Shown here: positions 41,770 through 43,623 of the stretch, piece by piece
How positions within the stretch are numbered: position 1 is the stretch's first letter
How the letters are laid out: each line of letters starts with the position of its first letter
IMG/VR virus record: IMGVR_UViG_3300044814_000103
Span: 1-43,623 of that record
Strand: one strand, 5' to 3'
Length of the DNA stretch: 43,623 bases
Source of the DNA: a virus
Notes under the pieces: model-generated
Database searches by the model: none
Seen by the model: the letters and a program-made list of their open reading frames with translations, nothing else
Told to the model about the DNA's origin: nothing
Position numbers and translations under genes: made by a program

Positions 41770-43322
41770 CACTCGGGATCGAAATACGACCAGTTTTTTG
41801 CTTTGGCTGCTTTATTTGCTTCTTTGTCTTCCATGCGGGCGTGTTTGCGGGCTGAGGCGAGGGCCTCCGCTTTTTCCTCAGCTCGTAGCATAGCCTCGTG
41901 TTCGGGCGTCCCGAGCTTTGGCTTTGGTGTCGTGGGGGGTCGACATCCCATGGACAGCACTCGCGCAATTGCCGGCGCGTAGTCGCAGTGTCGGCCGTCG
42001 GGCGTTTTGAGCAGTACGATAGTAACCCGTGAGGATACTTTCTTGCGGATGCCAAGCAGATCATTGCGCAGCACGTGGTCGGGCGGTAGCTCGACCTCGC
42101 CATCAGCGAACTTCGTGGCGAGCGATGTGAACAAATCGATATTCTCCTCACGTGTGGATGCGATATCGTACAAGTAAAGCCTGTGGCGTCGTGCGATGTC
42201 TTTATTAGCATCGGCTGCATGTTGATCGGTGGCACAGCGGTCTAGATGGTAGTCGCGCAGGATCTGTGCCTGCTCGGCCAATACGGCGTCGGGTGATAGA
42301 GGCTTGACCTTGGAGCCAATCCACTCCTTGGCAAAGACGATACGTTGATGTGGGGTTTCATGGTACAAAGAGCAAACGACCAACGTCCAGGCATTGCCCC
42401 GAGTAGCCGGATCCATTGCCGCCGTGTAGGTGTGGCCTTCGACATAAGGCAGGATTTCTTCGCACCGCATGGCTGCATCTATGTGCGCGGCGGGGATGAG
42501 CGCCGTGTCTTGATCTGCCCACACCGCGTCAAACTCGCGACTCGCGGCATCGGGATCTCGGAGGCGCAGCTCTTCTATGACCCCGGGACTTACGGTAACG
42601 GAATTCATTGCCATGGTGGGGGCATGACAAACCAGCACTTCTCCTGGTTTACCAAAATGCGTTCGCCATAGATTGTACAATAAACCAGAAGGTCCCATAG
42701 GACTCGAAATAATAAAACCTTGGCCACCCGGAACCAAACGTGTCGAGGCTGCACGCAACAGCTCCTCACCGTTTACAATGTACCCCGTGGCGTTATCGCC
42801 AAAAAACGCAACTTCTTCGAGTATATACCCGGCGAGCCAGGTACCTCGTAAAGCTACGGCGCCGCGATGTGCGGCTACGACGAGGATGTCTACGTGGCGG
42901 CCATCCTCGCGTCGCACGGTCATTTCACCCGACGTGGGTTCTCCAACCACCAAAGCTTTCAAGGCGGGGGCGGCGTTGACGGCCCCGGTCAGCAAGCGAA
43001 ACGTCGTTTCAGAATTAGCGACGGTGGGGGCACAAACGACCACACGGCTTCTTTCATGTAAAGGGAGCTTCGACAGGTCGGCGGTAAGTGCGGAATAGAA
43101 GGCAGCCGCCCCGGCGATCAAAGACTTACCACTTCTCACCCCGCAGATTAGAACCATCATTGAAGGGCGTTGGGTGGGCTCGATGCCAAAGTGTCGTTGG
43201 GCGTCCTCCGGAGACAAGCCGGTCGGTTTACCCTGAGATGCGCGGCAGATCGCGCGCTGTAATGGTGTCGCCGTGGTTAAACGAAACCCGTTGGGCGAGG
43301 TCAATAAACTCTCCAAATCCAT
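41769..43322 (-). CDS. terL: Terminase large subunit (packaging ATPase and nuclease)
   Basis: 517 residues from ATG 43322 (TAATG with the upstream HNH gene; GGGAG is nine bases before). Walker A CGVRSGKS (K66), Walker B LAGYILEE (E169/E170), and the nuclease acidic triad at D304 (AAMDPATRG), D366 (ATDQHAA) and D447 (CDYAPA). Terminase cuts concatemers and pumps DNA into the head through the portal. The ATG at 43337 would add five residues but sits in the HNH gene. A small terminase is not visible and may be upstream of the window. This is the firmest anchor of the late operon. Confidence 0.92.
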   Translation of the reverse strand: MDLESLLTSPNGFRLTTATPLQRAICRASQGKPTGLSPEDAQRHFGIEPTQRPSMMVLICGVRSGKSLIAGAAAFYSALTADLSKLPLHERSRVVVCAPTVANSETTFRLLTGAVNAAPALKALVVGEPTSGEMTVRREDGRHVDILVVAAHRGAVALRGTWLAGYILEEVAFFGDNATGYIVNGEELLRAASTRLVPGGQGFIISSPMGPSGLLYNLWRTHFGKPGEVLVCHAPTMAMNSVTVSPGVIEELRLRDPDAASREFDAVWADQDTALIPAAHIDAAMRCEEILPYVEGHTYTAAMDPATRGNAWTLVVCSLYHETPHQRIVFAKEWIGSKVKPLSPDAVLAEQAQILRDYHLDRCATDQHAADANKDIARRHRLYLYDIASTREENIDLFTSLATKFADGEVELPPDHVLRNDLLGIRKKVSSRVTIVLLKTPDGRHCDYAPAIARVLSMGCRPPTTPKPKLGTPEHEAMLRAEEKAEALASARKHARMEDKEANKAAKAKNWSYFDPE

Positions 43323-43621
43323 TATTGCGTCTCCCATAGAAATTTGTGGGCGGCCAGATACGCCTTCATACGATCGAGAATTTCAGGGCTTTCTCGGGCG
43401 GCCGCTATGCCTAAGTTACACTCGCGACACAGCACCCCCCGCACCTGACCGGTATCATGGTTGTGGTCAACGTGTGTGTGCCTGCCTGTTTCTAATTTAC
43501 ACTGGCATATGGGGCAACAGCCCCCTTGTTCATTCTCTATGTCTTGGCGCTCTTCTATTGTAAGGCCGTACTTACTTTTTAGATTGGCCTTCATACTGTA
43601 ATGTTTTACTTTATCTGGATT
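43322..43621 (-). CDS. Endonuclease VII-like HNH protein, 5' end cut by window
   Basis: Open from the window end to TAA at 43322, 99 codons visible. A Met at 43594 exists, but the nine codons before it (NPDKVKHYS) are the usual linker that precedes LKSKYGLT in this family, so the true start is outside. It carries C-x2-C, VDHNHDTG with catalytic Asp-His, and a VRGVLCRECN zinc element. The copy at 13977 is a relative. Placed directly upstream of terminase, as HNH genes commonly are beside packaging genes; either a homing enzyme or a packaging-linked nuclease. Confidence 0.8.
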   Translation of the reverse strand, partial: NPDKVKHYSMKANLKSKYGLTIEERQDIENEQGGCCPICQCKLETGRHTHVDHNHDTGQVRGVLCRECNLGIAAARESPEILDRMKAYLAAHKFLWETQ

Positions 43622-43623
43622 AT

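Overview
The window is most of a tailed double-stranded DNA phage genome (Caudoviricetes). The adaptor-type connector, large nozzle-like tail protein, internal virion proteins including a transglycosylase, and the absence of a tape-measure, sheath or major tail-tube gene suggest podovirus-like architecture. Both window ends cut genes, so the genome is incomplete here: a primase, a replicative helicase and the start of both long operons are not seen. A lipoprotein-type spanin candidate and a GH24 endolysin suggest a host with an outer membrane. I cannot name the host. No tRNA, rRNA, CRISPR array or integrase is seen.

Layout. From 1 to about 13.3 kb all genes lie on the + strand and form the replication and metabolism arm: a Cas4/RecB-like nuclease, a SNF2-type helicase, a probable ssDNA-binding protein, a dATP/dGTP-diphosphohydrolase-like protein, a family A DNA polymerase split by an intein, a Dam-type adenine methylase, a RuvC-like resolvase, an HNH endonuclease, a SAM methyltransferase, a stand-alone NUMOD-type HTH protein and a glycosyltransferase. 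Most of these are joined by ATGA or TGATG stop/start overlaps, with several 26-46 codon microgenes between them. A monocistronic unit (promoter 12855-12883, gene 12898-13296, hairpin terminator about 13308-13343) closes this arm.

From 43.6 kb down to 13.3 kb all genes lie on the - strand. In transcription order: a truncated endonuclease-VII-like HNH gene; terminase; a C2H2 finger protein; a double GroES-like protein; portal; scaffold; major capsid protein; connector; two large collagen-like fibres with a lectin-like gene between them; a family 2 glycosyltransferase; a 1123-residue nozzle-like protein; three related low-complexity proteins carrying an S74-type motif; a virion transglycosylase; a 997-residue internal protein; two small collagen-like proteins; and a lysis module (i-spanin-like, holin-like, lipoprotein, endolysin) interrupted by a second endonuclease-VII-like gene.

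The two arms converge at about 13.3 kb, so the divergent control region should lie in the missing part between the window ends. Points that stand out are the tandem GroES fold, the intein at the polymerase O-helix ending in Gln, a glycosyltransferase set among Gly-Pro-Thr collagen genes, a FUS-like low-complexity domain joined to an S74 domain, a perfect 17-bp hairpin covering a ribosome binding site, and three promoters placed so close to ATG that their mRNAs should be leaderless.
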